Virus record (IMG/VR): IMGVR_UViG_3300024354_000017
Coordinates: 19,280 to 83,279 of that record
Source: a virus
Direction: 5' to 3' (one strand)
DNA: 64,000 nucleotides
Shown here: positions 48,379 to 57,422 of the stretch, in pieces
How positions within the stretch are numbered: position 1 is the stretch's first letter
Layout of the letters: every line of letters starts with the position of its first letter
Position numbers and translations under genes: made by a program
The notes under the pieces: model-generated
What the model saw: the letters and a program-made list of their open reading frames with translations, nothing else
Databases searched by the model: none
Told to the model about the DNA's origin: nothing

Positions 48379-48406
48379 CCTTGCTCCTAATTTCTAAGTT
48401 GCTAAT

Positions 48407-48435
48407 ATTATAGCACCAAGAAGCAAGGATGTCAA
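48407..48435 (-). promoter_or_regulatory. Sigma-70 promoter TTGACA-17-TATAAT for the ligase operon
   Basis: -35 at 48430-48435, -10 at 48407-48412, perfect consensus. Next to the stop of the HNH gene. Confidence 0.88.
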
Positions 48436-48954
48436 TCACTCTACACCCAAATAGGTTGCCCAACTTGGGTGATGCAAATGGTAGCCTTTTAGTTTACGCT
48501 TTTCAACCAAATCCCAAAAGTGAGGTTTGTAAGGTGCGTTCTTTGGCTTCATTTTGCCCACGTGAGCAGCTTTCTTGTAGTTACAAGGTTTGCAGGCTGT
48601 GGTAGAGTTTTCCCAAGTTGTCTTACCGCCTTTGGAAACAGGATGCACGTGATCCAAAGTAGCAGTTTGATCTGTTACTTCTGTGCCACAGTATTGGCAG
48701 GTATATTGGTCACGTAAGAATACATTACGCTTTGATAGGCGCATTGTGTTCTTTGGCTTCTGATATTCTTTTAACAATAATACAGCAGGCACACGAGTTT
48801 CCCAACGAGCGGAATGAACAATCCATTCGTCGTGCCACTCAAGGACTTCAGCCTTGTCCAAAACCATATAGCGAATAGCCTCCTGCCAATCCACAACGGA
48901 TAGAGGAAGCAAGCTGATTGGTTGCATATCTGCATTTAATAATAGGGTACTCAT
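48436..48954 (-). CDS. HNH endonuclease
   Basis: 172 residues. CQYCGTEVTDQTATLDHVHPVSKGG, then ENSTTACKPCNYKK, is an HNH nuclease with two CxxC zinc ligands. The layout is that of stand-alone HNH enzymes found in many bacteria and phages. Could be homing-type or DNA-processing. Both a late box and a sigma-70 promoter lie upstream. Confidence 0.88.
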   Translation of the reverse strand: MSTLLLNADMQPISLLPLSVVDWQEAIRYMVLDKAEVLEWHDEWIVHSARWETRVPAVLLLKEYQKPKNTMRLSKRNVFLRDQYTCQYCGTEVTDQTATLDHVHPVSKGGKTTWENSTTACKPCNYKKAAHVGKMKPKNAPYKPHFWDLVEKRKLKGYHLHHPSWATYLGVE

Positions 48955-48977
48955 TTCGGAATTTTCTTACAAAACAG

Positions 48978-48983
48978 TATTTA
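48978..48983 (-). promoter_or_regulatory. Late-type promoter box TAAATA (minus strand)
   Basis: CAGTTAAATACTG, 23 bases upstream of the HNH ATG. Confidence 0.5.
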
Positions 48984-49005
48984 ACTGTAGTTGAACGATA
49001 GAGCT

Positions 49006-49034
49006 ATTATATACTCAGATTATGGTCAGAACAA
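49006..49034 (-). promoter_or_regulatory. Possible sigma-70 promoter TTGTTC-17-TATAAT
   Basis: -10 at 49006-49011 is perfect, -35 at 49029-49034 partial; for the HNH gene. Confidence 0.6.
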
Positions 49035-49039
49035 GAGTC

Positions 49040-49068
49040 TTGACAATAATTAATAGAACAGTTACACT
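49040..49068 (+). promoter_or_regulatory. Sigma-70 promoter TTGACA-17-TACACT for clpP/heptose operon
   Basis: -35 at 49040-49045, -10 at 49063-49068; AAAGGAAC ribosome site and ATG follow at 49096. Confidence 0.68.
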
Positions 49069-49095
49069 TTAATTTTACAACCTTAAAGGAACAAA

Positions 49096-49686
49096 ATGAG
49101 TTTGGTACCAGTAGTTATTGAGTCTACATCCAAAGGCGAACGAGCCTATGACATTTACAGTCGTTTGCTTCGCGAGCGTATTATTATGCTAAACGGTCCT
49201 GTAGAAGACCATATGGCTAATTTGATTGTATCTCAGTTATTGTTTTTAGAATCAGAAGATCCAAATAAAGATATCAATTTGTTTATTAATAGTCCAGGCG
49301 GTGTAGTCACAGCAGGCCTAAGCATTTATGATACTATGCAATTTATTAAATGCGATGTAGCAACCTATGTAATGGGACAGGCCTGTTCAATGGGCTCGTT
49401 CCTTGCCAATGCAGGAGCAGCAGGCAAACGTTTTATGCTGCCAAATGCTCGTCATATGATCCATCAACCATCGGGTGGTGCGAGAGGTATGGCATCTGAC
49501 ATTGAGATTTCATACAAAGAAATTATGCATATTAAGAAACGTTTAACAGAACTATATGTTAAGCACAACACCAAAGGTAAGACCTACCAAGACTTCGAAC
49601 GCGATATGGATCGTGATAAGTTTATGAGTGCAGAAGAAGCTCTAGAGTACGGACTTATCGATAAAGTTATTGAGAAGCGACCATGA
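49096..49686 (+). CDS. clpP: ClpP serine protease subunit
   Basis: 196 residues, full length for bacterial ClpP. Catalytic serine 98 in GQACSMGS, histidine 123 in HMIHQPSGG, and the aspartate in the [12 protein letters not shown] region. No ClpX or ClpA is in the window, so it would use the host unfoldase. Phage ClpP may redirect proteolysis. Leads the operon that continues into the heptose genes with a 4-base overlap. Confidence 0.95.
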   Translation: MSLVPVVIESTSKGERAYDIYSRLLRERIIMLNGPVEDHMANLIVSQLLFLESEDPNKDINLFINSPGGVVTAGLSIYDTMQFIKCDVATYVMGQACSMGSFLANAGAAGKRFMLPNARHMIHQPSGGARGMASDIEISYKEIMHIKKRLTELYVKHNTKGKTYQDFERDMDRDKFMSAEEALEYGLIDKVIEKRP

Positions 49687-50069
49687 CAAGATTAACAGGT
49701 AAAGTAGACAAGGGTTGGGGCTACGAAATTATTTGGGCCACCAACGACAAATACTGCGGAAAGATTATGGTATTCGAACGTGAAGGTGCAAAGTTTAGTA
49801 TGCACTTTCACAAAGAAAAAGAAGAAACTTGGTTTGTTAACGCAGGCAAGTTTAGGTTAGTTTACTGCGATACAAAAACGGCAACCTACGTTGAAAAGAT
49901 TCTTAACGAAGGCGAAACCTGGCATAATCCTCCAATGATGCCGCATCAACTAATTGCTCTTCAACCTAACTCTATGATCTTTGAAGTGAGTACAGCAGAC
50001 AGCGTAGAGGATAACTATAGAATTATCCCCGGAGACAGCCAGAATGGAACAACAGACAAACCAGCCTAA
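49683..50069 (+). CDS. Cupin protein, mannose-6-phosphate isomerase-like
   Basis: 128 residues, one cupin barrel. [15 protein letters not shown], then [17 protein letters not shown] (metal ligands HxH and E) and MMPHQLIAL. This resembles the cupin half of type II sugar isomerases. In this operon it most likely acts on a sugar phosphate, but isomerase activity is unproven. Overlaps both neighbours. Confidence 0.75.
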   Translation: MTRLTGKVDKGWGYEIIWATNDKYCGKIMVFEREGAKFSMHFHKEKEETWFVNAGKFRLVYCDTKTATYVEKILNEGETWHNPPMMPHQLIALQPNSMIFEVSTADSVEDNYRIIPGDSQNGTTDKPA

Positions 50070-50652
50070 GATTTCTTGGTCAGGCGGAGAGTTTAGAACA
50101 AAATGTGTAGTGGGCTTAGATCGTGACGGAGTTATCAATCGTGATCTAGGTACCTATTGCTACAAGGTAGAAGACTTTGATCCTATCCCAGGAAGCATTG
50201 ATGCTATTGCTACTCTTAGACGCAAAGGTTATAAAATTGCAATCATCTCAGACCAAGGTGGTATTGAAAAAGGCATCTACACTCAAGAAGATGTTGAAAC
50301 AGTACACACTCATATGTTTGAACTGTTAGGTGCCGCAGGCTGTTTCAGTATTGACGCATTGTATTATTCTGCTTCTAGTCGCAAAGACGATCCGTTTGCA
50401 AAACCCAACACTGGTATGTTCAAACGATGTGAGAAAGAAGTACCAGATATGAAATTCAAAGGCGGTTATTACGTTGGCGATAAAATGAAAGACCTTAAGG
50501 CTGCAATAAACATTGGAGCTAGACCTGTGTTGGTTAGAACTGGTTACGGTGAAGAAACAGAAAAAGAACTAAACAAGTTTACATATAGAAAGATTAAACC
50601 AAAAGTTTTAATTTTTGATAATCTTGAACAATTCGTAGAAAGTTTACCATGA
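50044..50652 (+). CDS. gmhB: D-glycero-D-manno-heptose-1,7-bisphosphate phosphatase-like HAD enzyme
   Basis: 202 residues. GLDRDGVIN is the HAD nucleophile motif in the GmhB form; ISDQGGIEKG and YVGDKMKDLKAA are the later HAD motifs. GmhB removes the C7 phosphate of heptose bisphosphate. The neighbouring kinase, adenylyltransferase and epimerase genes support this substrate over histidinol phosphate. Overlaps the cupin gene by 26 bases. Confidence 0.85.
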   Translation: MEQQTNQPKISWSGGEFRTKCVVGLDRDGVINRDLGTYCYKVEDFDPIPGSIDAIATLRRKGYKIAIISDQGGIEKGIYTQEDVETVHTHMFELLGAAGCFSIDALYYSASSRKDDPFAKPNTGMFKRCEKEVPDMKFKGGYYVGDKMKDLKAAINIGARPVLVRTGYGEETEKELNKFTYRKIKPKVLIFDNLEQFVESLP

Positions 50653-51050
50653 AAAAAATTATTGTAAATGGAACTTTTGATATATTACACATCGGACACA
50701 TTAAACTATTAGAATTTGCAAAGGGCTTCCCTGATGCTTATGTTTATGTTTTAATTGACAGCGATCAAAGAGTTCGACGGCTCAAAGGTCCAAGTCGGCC
50801 AATCAATAATGAATACGATAGAGCTAGTATGTTGTTTGCTTTGAAGTCAGTGGACCGTGTTAGGATATTTGACACCGACAACGAACTGGCAGAACTTATT
50901 AAAAACTATAGCCCGGATATTATGGTCAAAGGCAGTGACTATAAAGACAAACCAATCATTGGATCAGAATACTGTAAAGATATAATGTTTTATGACAGAA
51001 CAGAACACTCAACAACAAAAACAATTCAAGATATTATTGATAGGCGATAA
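50649..51050 (+). CDS. Heptose-1-phosphate adenylyltransferase (HldE C-terminal domain type)
   Basis: 133 residues. VNGTFDILHIGHIKLLEFA carries the HxGH nucleotidyl-transfer motif; VLIDSDQRVRRLKGPSRP and IMVKGSDYKD match the HldE C-terminal/RfaE2 domain. Makes ADP-heptose from heptose-1-phosphate and ATP. Encoded apart from the kinase, as in split HldA/HldC systems. Overlaps the kinase gene by 59 bases in another frame. Confidence 0.85.
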   Translation: MKKIIVNGTFDILHIGHIKLLEFAKGFPDAYVYVLIDSDQRVRRLKGPSRPINNEYDRASMLFALKSVDRVRIFDTDNELAELIKNYSPDIMVKGSDYKDKPIIGSEYCKDIMFYDRTEHSTTKTIQDIIDRR

Positions 51051-51750
51051 TTGCAAAGACATCTATCAGTACGGTACAATTGATCGATTAAGTCCTGAAG
51101 CTCCAGTACCTGTGTTCGTTCCTACTTATGTAGAAGAACGTGATGGTATGGCAGGCAATGTGTTTAACAATCTAGAGTCGCTAGGCTGCGAAGTAAACTA
51201 TCTGTTCGGTGAAACCAGCACCAAGACTAGACTAATCGATGCTCGTAGCAAACAACAGATTGTACGCATTGACAATGACATCGTATCTGACCCGTTGACG
51301 TTTGAAACAGCTATTCCTAAGGTCTACGATGCTATTGTTATCAGTGATTACAATAAAGGCACAATAACTTACGATGTTATAGAAGAAGCTATCGCTACTA
51401 GAATTCCTGTGTTCATCGATACCAAGAAGACTGACCTAGAGCGTATGCAAGGAGCGTGGGTTAAGATCAATGAATTAGAACACAGCAAAATTAAAAGTGA
51501 ATGTAGTGGGTTAATTGTCACACGCGGCAGCAAAGGTGCAGAAGCTGTGCATCACGAGTATACCTCTAAAGCACCAAAGGTTGAAGTTGTTGATGTTACG
51601 GGAGCAGGAGATACATTCCTTGCTGCACTAGTCTATAACTTTCTACATACCAAAGACATCAAACAAGCAATGGACTTTGCTAATCAGGCTGCTGCCGTTA
51701 CAGTTCAGCACGTTGGCTGCTATGCTCCTACTATGGAAGAAATATTATGA
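50992..51750 (+). CDS. D-beta-heptose-7-phosphate kinase (HldE N-terminal domain type)
   Basis: 252 residues. IDRLSPEAPVPVFVPT is diagnostic of HldA/HldE kinases, and VDVTGAGDTFLAAL is the PfkB-family catalytic motif. Phosphorylates heptose-7-phosphate at C1. Slightly shorter than the roughly 310-residue bacterial kinase domain. The 59-base overlap with the transferase gene suggests splitting of an ancestral hldE with reversed domain order. Confidence 0.88.
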   Translation: MTEQNTQQQKQFKILLIGDNCKDIYQYGTIDRLSPEAPVPVFVPTYVEERDGMAGNVFNNLESLGCEVNYLFGETSTKTRLIDARSKQQIVRIDNDIVSDPLTFETAIPKVYDAIVISDYNKGTITYDVIEEAIATRIPVFIDTKKTDLERMQGAWVKINELEHSKIKSECSGLIVTRGSKGAEAVHHEYTSKAPKVEVVDVTGAGDTFLAALVYNFLHTKDIKQAMDFANQAAAVTVQHVGCYAPTMEEIL

Positions 51751-52613
51751 TTATATTAACTGGTGCAGGCGGATTTATCGGTAGTGTGGTATTAGGTTAC
51801 CTAAACAAACAAGGAAGGGATGATATTGTATTGTTTGACGATTTGCCAACAGCTGATCAATATAAAAATTTAACAAATAAAAAATACATATCTCTACACT
51901 CTACAGATGAAATGCCCAGTGACTCAGATACGATTGAAGCAGTCATACACATAGGTGCAGACTCTAGTACACTACAGCGTGATTGGAAAAGTCTTTATAA
52001 TACCAACGTGTTGAGCACACGCCGTTGGAATCATTTTTGTTCTGAAAACAATATCCCGTTTATCTTTACAAGTTCAGCAGCAGTCTACGGTAACGGTAAC
52101 GGCCCACTAAATCATTATGCATTTAGCAAGCAGGTAAGCGAAAATGAAATCAACGGAGTTGTTCTAAGATTGTTTAATGTCTATGGACCAAACGAATATC
52201 ATAAGGGCCGTATGGCCAGTACAATATACCATTGGTACAATCAACTTCAAAAAGAAGAAGTTATAAAGATATTTGAAAACAGCAAACAATTTAAAAGAGA
52301 CTTTATCTGGGTAGAAGATGTTGCCAGTACAATCTATCACTTTATACAGAATTATCAACCGGGTGTCTATGACCTAGGCACAGGCGAAAGTGTTGACTTT
52401 GAAAGTATCGCAAACATAGTTATTCACGAATCTTCTAAAGGTAGTAAAGTTTATATTCCTATGCCCGACGATCTAAAAGCACAGTATCAAACAGATACAA
52501 AGGCCGATACTCGAGCATTGGAACAAGCAGGTGTAAAGACAGATTTGTTTTTAGAACCTTGGGAAGGAATTAAAAAGTATTTTACATTCCTTACTTCAAA
52601 TCAAATTTACTAA
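51747..52613 (+). CDS. hldD: ADP-L-glycero-D-manno-heptose-6-epimerase-like protein
   Basis: 288 residues. [20 protein letters not shown] (NAD motif), [35 protein letters not shown] and [12 protein letters not shown] follow HldD closely, including the YHKGRM segment. The catalytic pair is in NHYAFSK (YxxxK). Converts ADP-D- to ADP-L-heptose. Last gene of the operon, converging with the 5-aminolevulinate synthase gene. Confidence 0.88.
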   Translation: MIILTGAGGFIGSVVLGYLNKQGRDDIVLFDDLPTADQYKNLTNKKYISLHSTDEMPSDSDTIEAVIHIGADSSTLQRDWKSLYNTNVLSTRRWNHFCSENNIPFIFTSSAAVYGNGNGPLNHYAFSKQVSENEINGVVLRLFNVYGPNEYHKGRMASTIYHWYNQLQKEEVIKIFENSKQFKRDFIWVEDVASTIYHFIQNYQPGVYDLGTGESVDFESIANIVIHESSKGSKVYIPMPDDLKAQYQTDTKADTRALEQAGVKTDLFLEPWEGIKKYFTFLTSNQIY

Positions 52614-53799
52614 AACTTTCTTTGAGAGCAGCGATTAAGTCTTCAATCATTCCGTCATCGTGAAACGGTGTAGGTGCAAACCGTAGTCGTTCTGTGCCTA
52701 CATCGACAGTTGGATAATTAATAGGCTGCACATAGATATTATGTTCGTTGAGTAGGTCATCGCTAATGGCCTTACACTTCTTAGCTTCCCCTATCAGTAC
52801 CGGCACTATGTGAGTAGTAGAACATTCCATAACTGGAATACCGTTATTGTTCAATCTATGTTTTAGTTTGCGAGCACGTTCTTGATGTTTCTCACGAATC
52901 TCGTTGTGCTCTTTTAGGTATTTGACAGCAGCAAGAGCACCTGCACAGGTAACAGGACTTAGACTTGTAGTAAAGATAAATCCAGCTGCCACTGAACGAA
53001 TAGCATCAATTACATCAGCATCGGCAGCTATATAGCCACCTTGGACACCATACGCCTTGCCTAGAGTTCCATTGATTATATCAATTCGGTGTTCAAGGCC
53101 TAGCTCTTCAACTTTGCCGCCACCGTGCGTTCCGTATAGCCCTACCGCGTGTACTTCATCAATATAAGTGATTGCTTCATACTTGTCTGCTAGATCACAG
53201 ATTCCTTTTATCTCCCCTACATCTCCGTCCATTGAGTAAACACTTTCAAACACAATACACGGAGTCTGACCAGCTAACTTTACTGAACACAGTATATCTT
53301 CTAAATGTTGTAGATCGTTGTGTTTGAACACAGTCTTAGAAGCACGACTATGACTCATACCTATGATTAAACTGTTATGATTATTTTCGTCGCTGACAAA
53401 ATGTATATTAGGAATGATCTTACTTAGAGCAATCAATGTCCATTCGTTGGCAACATACGCAGAGCTAAACAAAAGAGCACTGGCTTTATTATGTAATTTT
53501 GCTAGTTCGTGTTCTAGAGCAACGTGATAGTGGCTAGTGCCGCCAATATTACGAGTACCTCCCGAACCAGCACCAGTCATATCTAGAGCTGTGTGCATAG
53601 CATCTAAAACAACTTTAGATTGACCCATACCTAAATAATCATTAGAACACCAATTAACTATATTTTTAATGGCATACGGTCCGTACCAAATAGCCTGTGG
53701 AAACTTGCCGTTTTCACGAAGAATGTCGTTAAACACACGATATTTTCCGTTAGATTTTAGATCTTTTATTAAATGTTTGAAGGGTTCTTTGTTTATCAT
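52591..53799 (-). CDS. hemA: 5-aminolevulinate synthase
   Basis: 402 residues from ATG 53799; an upstream in-frame codon at 53841 lies beyond the late box. PLP-dependent condensation of glycine and succinyl-CoA, first step of the C4 heme path. Signatures: [52 protein letters not shown] (PLP lysine), and the end [16 protein letters not shown]. All match ALAS rather than KBL or BioF. Length agrees with alphaproteobacterial HemA. Confidence 0.92.
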   Translation of the reverse strand: MINKEPFKHLIKDLKSNGKYRVFNDILRENGKFPQAIWYGPYAIKNIVNWCSNDYLGMGQSKVVLDAMHTALDMTGAGSGGTRNIGGTSHYHVALEHELAKLHNKASALLFSSAYVANEWTLIALSKIIPNIHFVSDENNHNSLIIGMSHSRASKTVFKHNDLQHLEDILCSVKLAGQTPCIVFESVYSMDGDVGEIKGICDLADKYEAITYIDEVHAVGLYGTHGGGKVEELGLEHRIDIINGTLGKAYGVQGGYIAADADVIDAIRSVAAGFIFTTSLSPVTCAGALAAVKYLKEHNEIREKHQERARKLKHRLNNNGIPVMECSTTHIVPVLIGEAKKCKAISDDLLNEHNIYVQPINYPTVDVGTERLRFAPTPFHDDGMIEDLIAALKESFSKFDLK

Positions 53800-53807
53800 A
53801 GTAACTG

Positions 53808-53813
53808 TATTTA
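53808..53813 (-). promoter_or_regulatory. Late-type promoter box TAAATA for 5-aminolevulinate synthase
   Basis: GCGTAAATACAGTTACTATG: eight bases between box and ATG. Confidence 0.6.
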
Positions 53814-53816
53814 CGC

Positions 53817-53822
53817 TAAATA
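53817..53822 (+). promoter_or_regulatory. Late-type promoter box TAAATA for virion operon
   Basis: CGCTAAATATTAG, 19 bases before the ATG at 53842, with CGGAG as ribosome site. Forms a divergent pair with 53808. Confidence 0.65.
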
Positions 53823-53841
53823 TTAGATCGGAGATTATCAA

Positions 53842-54249
53842 ATGGATATTGTACAGTTAGACGTTCCTCTTTTTATTAGATTATTAGAATTAGCTCGCGA
53901 AGATGTCAAACAGGATGCTGATCTACACGATGTAGCAGAAATTGTAACTAAATTATCGCAAGAGGGCCCTGTAACAATGGACGCATATGACAGCATTGTT
54001 TCATTTATGCAGAAACAGGGCAAACCAGCTAAAGAAGAAACTGGGTATGCTGATAACGATATTAAAAGATTTAGGCAGATTGTTGATATGGCCAATCAGC
54101 AGACTATTAGCACAGAGCCACAAGAACAATATGCTGGCATTGATGCAGTTACTAAGGATGCAGGTGCCGACCAATGGCAGGGTACGAAAGAGCCAGAAGA
54201 TATTAGAGGTAACTCATTTAGAATTTACCCAAGCAAGGATAGACCATAA
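53842..54249 (+). CDS. Virion-associated conserved protein
   Basis: 135 residues. [20 protein letters not shown], then an acidic helical region and a Gln/Glu-rich tail ending [10 protein letters not shown]. Similar proteins are known from marine T4-like phage structural regions. Likely minor head protein or scaffold-type component. Confidence 0.7.
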   Translation: MDIVQLDVPLFIRLLELAREDVKQDADLHDVAEIVTKLSQEGPVTMDAYDSIVSFMQKQGKPAKEETGYADNDIKRFRQIVDMANQQTISTEPQEQYAGIDAVTKDAGADQWQGTKEPEDIRGNSFRIYPSKDRP

Positions 54250-54473
54250 TGTCAGCTAACGGAATCTCAACTCTAGCCAATAAGAAATTAAGACAAGAAG
54301 CTAAATTAGCATTAGCTGGACAGGATCGAGCAGATCGTAATGCAGTTGAACCGGGACGTTATTCTGATACAACAGCAGACATTACTCAATTGCCTACAAA
54401 ATATAAAGCAGATAATACTATTGAAGATAATGCCAACGTAGGCGGGCTCATTGCTGGCAGACCTTGGGCGTAA
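54249..54473 (+). CDS. Small virion-associated protein
   Basis: 74 residues, polar, Ala/Asp-rich, probably disordered (KLALAGQDRADRNAVEPGRY). Overlaps the upstream stop by one base and precedes the large structural gene by three bases. Unknown role. Confidence 0.65.
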   Translation: MSANGISTLANKKLRQEAKLALAGQDRADRNAVEPGRYSDTTADITQLPTKYKADNTIEDNANVGGLIAGRPWA

Positions 54474-54476
54474 CAT

Positions 54477-55808
54477 ATGCCGATCTTAAATCCTAATAGC
54501 ACTAACTACGAACATCCTTGGGAACCTAACCTTGCTGATCTTCACTTGGTTATGGAGTACAATCAGTTAGGACAGCCTACACTAAGAACCACTAACAAAG
54601 TAGGACAGACAGATGCGTTCGGCCGCATACGTATGAGCGAGCCATTTACTCTAGGAGACTACAAACACTTATACGGACTAGATCCTAACTTCATTGACTA
54701 CACAGTGAACGGTGGAACTGTAGAATTTCAATCAAACAAAGCCTGTGCTAGACTAACAACTACCAGCAACTCTGCTAGTCGTGTTGTTCATCAGACTAAG
54801 TTCTATCATCACTATATGCCAGGCAAAAGTCAGCAGATACTTTCAAGTTTTAACTTCTATGCGGCTACTACTAATGTTACAAAACGCACAGGTTACTTTG
54901 ATGACAACAATGGTATATACTTTGAACAAGCAGGAGACGGTACACTAAGTTGGGTAATAAGAACATACACATCTGGCGCACCTGTAGAAAATCGTAAGAC
55001 ACAATCAGAGTGGAATATTGATAAATGTGACGGAACAGGCGGAAGTACATTTGATATAGATATTACTAAGACACAACTATCATTTATAGAATTCCAATGG
55101 CTAGGTGTAGGATCAGTTACTGTAGGATTTGTACACGAAGGTGCCTTTATTCCCTGTCATCAATTTCATCATTCAAATAGTTTAACCACAGTTTATATGA
55201 GTACACCAAACTTGCCTGTACGCTGTGAGATTGTAAACACAGGCACTACCACAGGTGCGTACTTTGATCAGATTTGCTCTACTGTGGCATCAGAAGGCGG
55301 CTATGTAGAAGCAGGTACCGATTGGGCTGTGAGTAGTCCTAGCCTAAGAGCATTAGCTTCAGGGGCTACATTGCCAGTCTTAGCCATTAGACTAAAGACA
55401 ACCTTTAAAACCTATGCTAACCGTATGATAGTTCGCGCAGGTAATATAAATGTATTCAGCGACGGCGAGAATATTAAATGGCGTTTAATTAAATTACCAG
55501 CTCAATCACAGTTAACAGGTTCAACTTGGGTCGATGTTGATGATGACAGTGGTGTACAATACAACGCTACCTGTACAGCATTTACAGACGGCGATGAACT
55601 TGATAACGGATTTGTTGGAGCCAGCACACAAGGAAGTCAAAAGGCTGGCGGAGCACCGGCAGCAAACATCCCTAGTTCAGCCAAAAAGAATTATATTATA
55701 CAAAACTATGATAGTTCCGACAGCGAGATATATGTAGTAGTGGCAACTAATCTCGGAGCACAAAGTACAAATGTTGGAGTTGGCTTTCAATGGCGAGAGA
55801 TTTATTAA
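54477..55808 (+). CDS. Major structural-type protein, marine myovirus family
   Basis: 443 residues, predominantly beta. FGRIRMSEPFTLGDYKHLYG and GDGTLSWVIRTYTSG resemble a structural protein widespread in marine T4-like phages; the C-terminus IYVVVATNLGAQST.VGVGFQWREIY closes a jelly-roll-like fold. No enzyme motif. Probably decorates capsid or tail. Confidence 0.75.
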   Translation: MPILNPNSTNYEHPWEPNLADLHLVMEYNQLGQPTLRTTNKVGQTDAFGRIRMSEPFTLGDYKHLYGLDPNFIDYTVNGGTVEFQSNKACARLTTTSNSASRVVHQTKFYHHYMPGKSQQILSSFNFYAATTNVTKRTGYFDDNNGIYFEQAGDGTLSWVIRTYTSGAPVENRKTQSEWNIDKCDGTGGSTFDIDITKTQLSFIEFQWLGVGSVTVGFVHEGAFIPCHQFHHSNSLTTVYMSTPNLPVRCEIVNTGTTTGAYFDQICSTVASEGGYVEAGTDWAVSSPSLRALASGATLPVLAIRLKTTFKTYANRMIVRAGNINVFSDGENIKWRLIKLPAQSQLTGSTWVDVDDDSGVQYNATCTAFTDGDELDNGFVGASTQGSQKAGGAPAANIPSSAKKNYIIQNYDSSDSEIYVVVATNLGAQSTNVGVGFQWREIY

Positions 55809-55817
55809 GGAAGTACT

Positions 55818-55967
55818 ATGAGCGAATACCAAAGACTTACGTGTAATCATTGTAAACATCCCGCACATTGCGGACATAGCTGTTTAGAAGAAACCTGCGA
55901 TCACTGTTCAGAATGTGCCTGCGATCGTTGTCAAGCAGAAGATGAACACAAACGTGGTTATAACTGA
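55818..55967 (+). CDS. 49-residue Cys/His-rich zinc-binding microprotein
   Basis: Starts MSEYQRLTCNHCKHPAHCGH; nine cysteines and seven histidines in 49 residues (CxxC, CxxxxC, CDHCSECACDRC). Probably binds two metal ions. TAAGGAAGT ribosome site upstream; overlaps the next gene by 26 bases. Function unknown. Confidence 0.65.
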   Translation: MSEYQRLTCNHCKHPAHCGHSCLEETCDHCSECACDRCQAEDEHKRGYN

Positions 55968-56586
55968 TAACAAGTTTGATCCAAACGGTTATTGGGATCA
56001 ACCTATTGCTAAGATATTGTTTTTACCCACAGCAGAAGATGTAGCATTGTTTGATCAAAACGGCTACGATCTTACTGTACTAGAACAACATTTTGCCTAC
56101 GGTAATTACGCTAAACCAAAGAAGCACAGAGAACATATACGTGCTTTGAAACAAGATTGGTTTGTACAAGAGCCTACTATTGTGGGCCCTGTACTTAATC
56201 ATAGTTTGTTGTTTGAACGTAAAGGCTATACAGGAGAGGCCCTTGAAGAGCTACAAAATTGGGCCAAATCATTGCCATTAATTTATAAAATTATATCTCT
56301 TCGCCCTAAGTGGGGATTAGATTTTAGTATGGACTGGGTTGATACTAAAGGTAATGTTTTTGAAATATTACACTGGGAATGGGATAGTTTTAACTACGAA
56401 GAAATAGAAAGCATTCGCAAAACCGTAGAACCTATATTGTTGTCCATTGACTGGCTTGATGCAGGAAAACAAATATTAAATCTCAAGGAACAATGGCATC
56501 ATTTAGATTTTTTTGCTCAAAGCCGTTGGAAATGCGATTATTTTGGTATTCCTGAAGAAAGATTTAAGATGGTATCCTGGAAATAA
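55942..56586 (+). CDS. Unknown phage protein
   Basis: 214 residues from ATG 55942. Aromatic-rich alpha/beta protein (FLPTAEDVALFDQNGYDL, WGLDFSMDWVDTKGNVFEILHWEWD). No recognised family or signal. Its stop overlaps the late box of the next gene. Confidence 0.68.
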   Translation: MNTNVVITDNKFDPNGYWDQPIAKILFLPTAEDVALFDQNGYDLTVLEQHFAYGNYAKPKKHREHIRALKQDWFVQEPTIVGPVLNHSLLFERKGYTGEALEELQNWAKSLPLIYKIISLRPKWGLDFSMDWVDTKGNVFEILHWEWDSFNYEEIESIRKTVEPILLSIDWLDAGKQILNLKEQWHHLDFFAQSRWKCDYFGIPEERFKMVSWK

Positions 56587-56589
56587 ATA
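56584..56589 (+). promoter_or_regulatory. Late-type promoter box TAAATA
   Basis: AAATAAATACACAG, 25 bases before the ATG at 56615; contains the upstream TAA stop. Confidence 0.6.
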
Positions 56590-56614
56590 CACAGTTAATT
56601 TTAGGATAACCGTA

Positions 56615-57415
56615 ATGAATAAATTTTTAATTATATTAGCACTTTTTACTTCTCAGGCATTTGCTTGGGAACAACGTGCTCCACTACCAGTTGATGCCTG
56701 CAAAGTACACAGCCCCTATGGATGGGCACAGACTGTACGTCAGATACAGCCTATTTGCAGAGAAGCATATCTAGTAGGCTATGATGCTCCTGTTAAGATT
56801 CCTGCTTATGTAAGCTACACATTATTGCCACAAAATGCTCTAGGTTGTTTTCCTAGAACAGATGCTTTTGTTGCGGACAAATCAGTCCCAAACGGAGCGA
56901 CCCCGTCGGACTATGCTGGGACTGGCTACGACAAGGGCCATGCAGCACCGGACGGGGATATGAGCTGGAGTCAACAAGTAGAGTACGAAAGTTTTTTGAT
57001 GACGAATATGTATCCCCAACACGGGAGCCTAAATCGTGGGATTTGGAAGTTACTGGAAACTTCCGTGCGTGGGTGGGCCTTTCAACAGAACCGCCCGTTT
57101 ACCGTATACGTTGGGGCTATATATGGCGCTGGTGACAAATACATCGGTAACGGAGTTATAGTTCCACACGCTTACTATAAGATCGTTGTTGATCAACAAA
57201 CAGGCGCTGTGGCAGGTTGGAGATTTCCACACGGTGCTCCCTACGGCAACCTAGGCAACGACCTAACTAAATTTAGAACTGCTATACGCGATATTCAAGC
57301 AGAAGCAAATGTTGTATTTGGTTTTCCAGGTACTGCCAAAGAGCTGGCACCAGGGCAAGAATGGCCCGTAGATTTTGGTGCTTTGACTAATGCAAAACGA
57401 GCTAAATGCAAATAA
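56615..57415 (+). CDS. Secreted DNA/RNA non-specific endonuclease
   Basis: 266 residues from ATG 56615 (TTAGGATAAC). MNKFLIILALFTSQAFA is a Sec signal peptide with AFA cleavage. The nuclease core shows TGYDKGHAAPDGDM (the D-x-GH catalytic motif of NUC-family enzymes) and NMYPQHGSLNRGIWKLLE (the Asn/metal-binding helix). In the periplasm it could degrade DNA after lysis or block rival phage DNA. Late expression. Confidence 0.88.
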   Translation: MNKFLIILALFTSQAFAWEQRAPLPVDACKVHSPYGWAQTVRQIQPICREAYLVGYDAPVKIPAYVSYTLLPQNALGCFPRTDAFVADKSVPNGATPSDYAGTGYDKGHAAPDGDMSWSQQVEYESFLMTNMYPQHGSLNRGIWKLLETSVRGWAFQQNRPFTVYVGAIYGAGDKYIGNGVIVPHAYYKIVVDQQTGAVAGWRFPHGAPYGNLGNDLTKFRTAIRDIQAEANVVFGFPGTAKELAPGQEWPVDFGALTNAKRAKCK

Positions 57416-57418
57416 ATA
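57413..57418 (+). promoter_or_regulatory. Late-type promoter box TAAATA
   Basis: AAATAAATATATTATG: four bases before the ATG at 57423. Confidence 0.6.
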
Positions 57419-57422
57419 TATT

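Noticed and set aside
48991-49015. Plus-strand TTGAAC ... TATACT as a clpP promoter
   Set aside because: Spacing is only 13 bases; the TTGACA-17-TACACT pair at 49040-49068 fits better.
49683-50069. Naming the cupin gene as GmhA to complete the heptose pathway
   Set aside because: GmhA has a SIS fold; this protein is a cupin barrel, so the first step remains unassigned.
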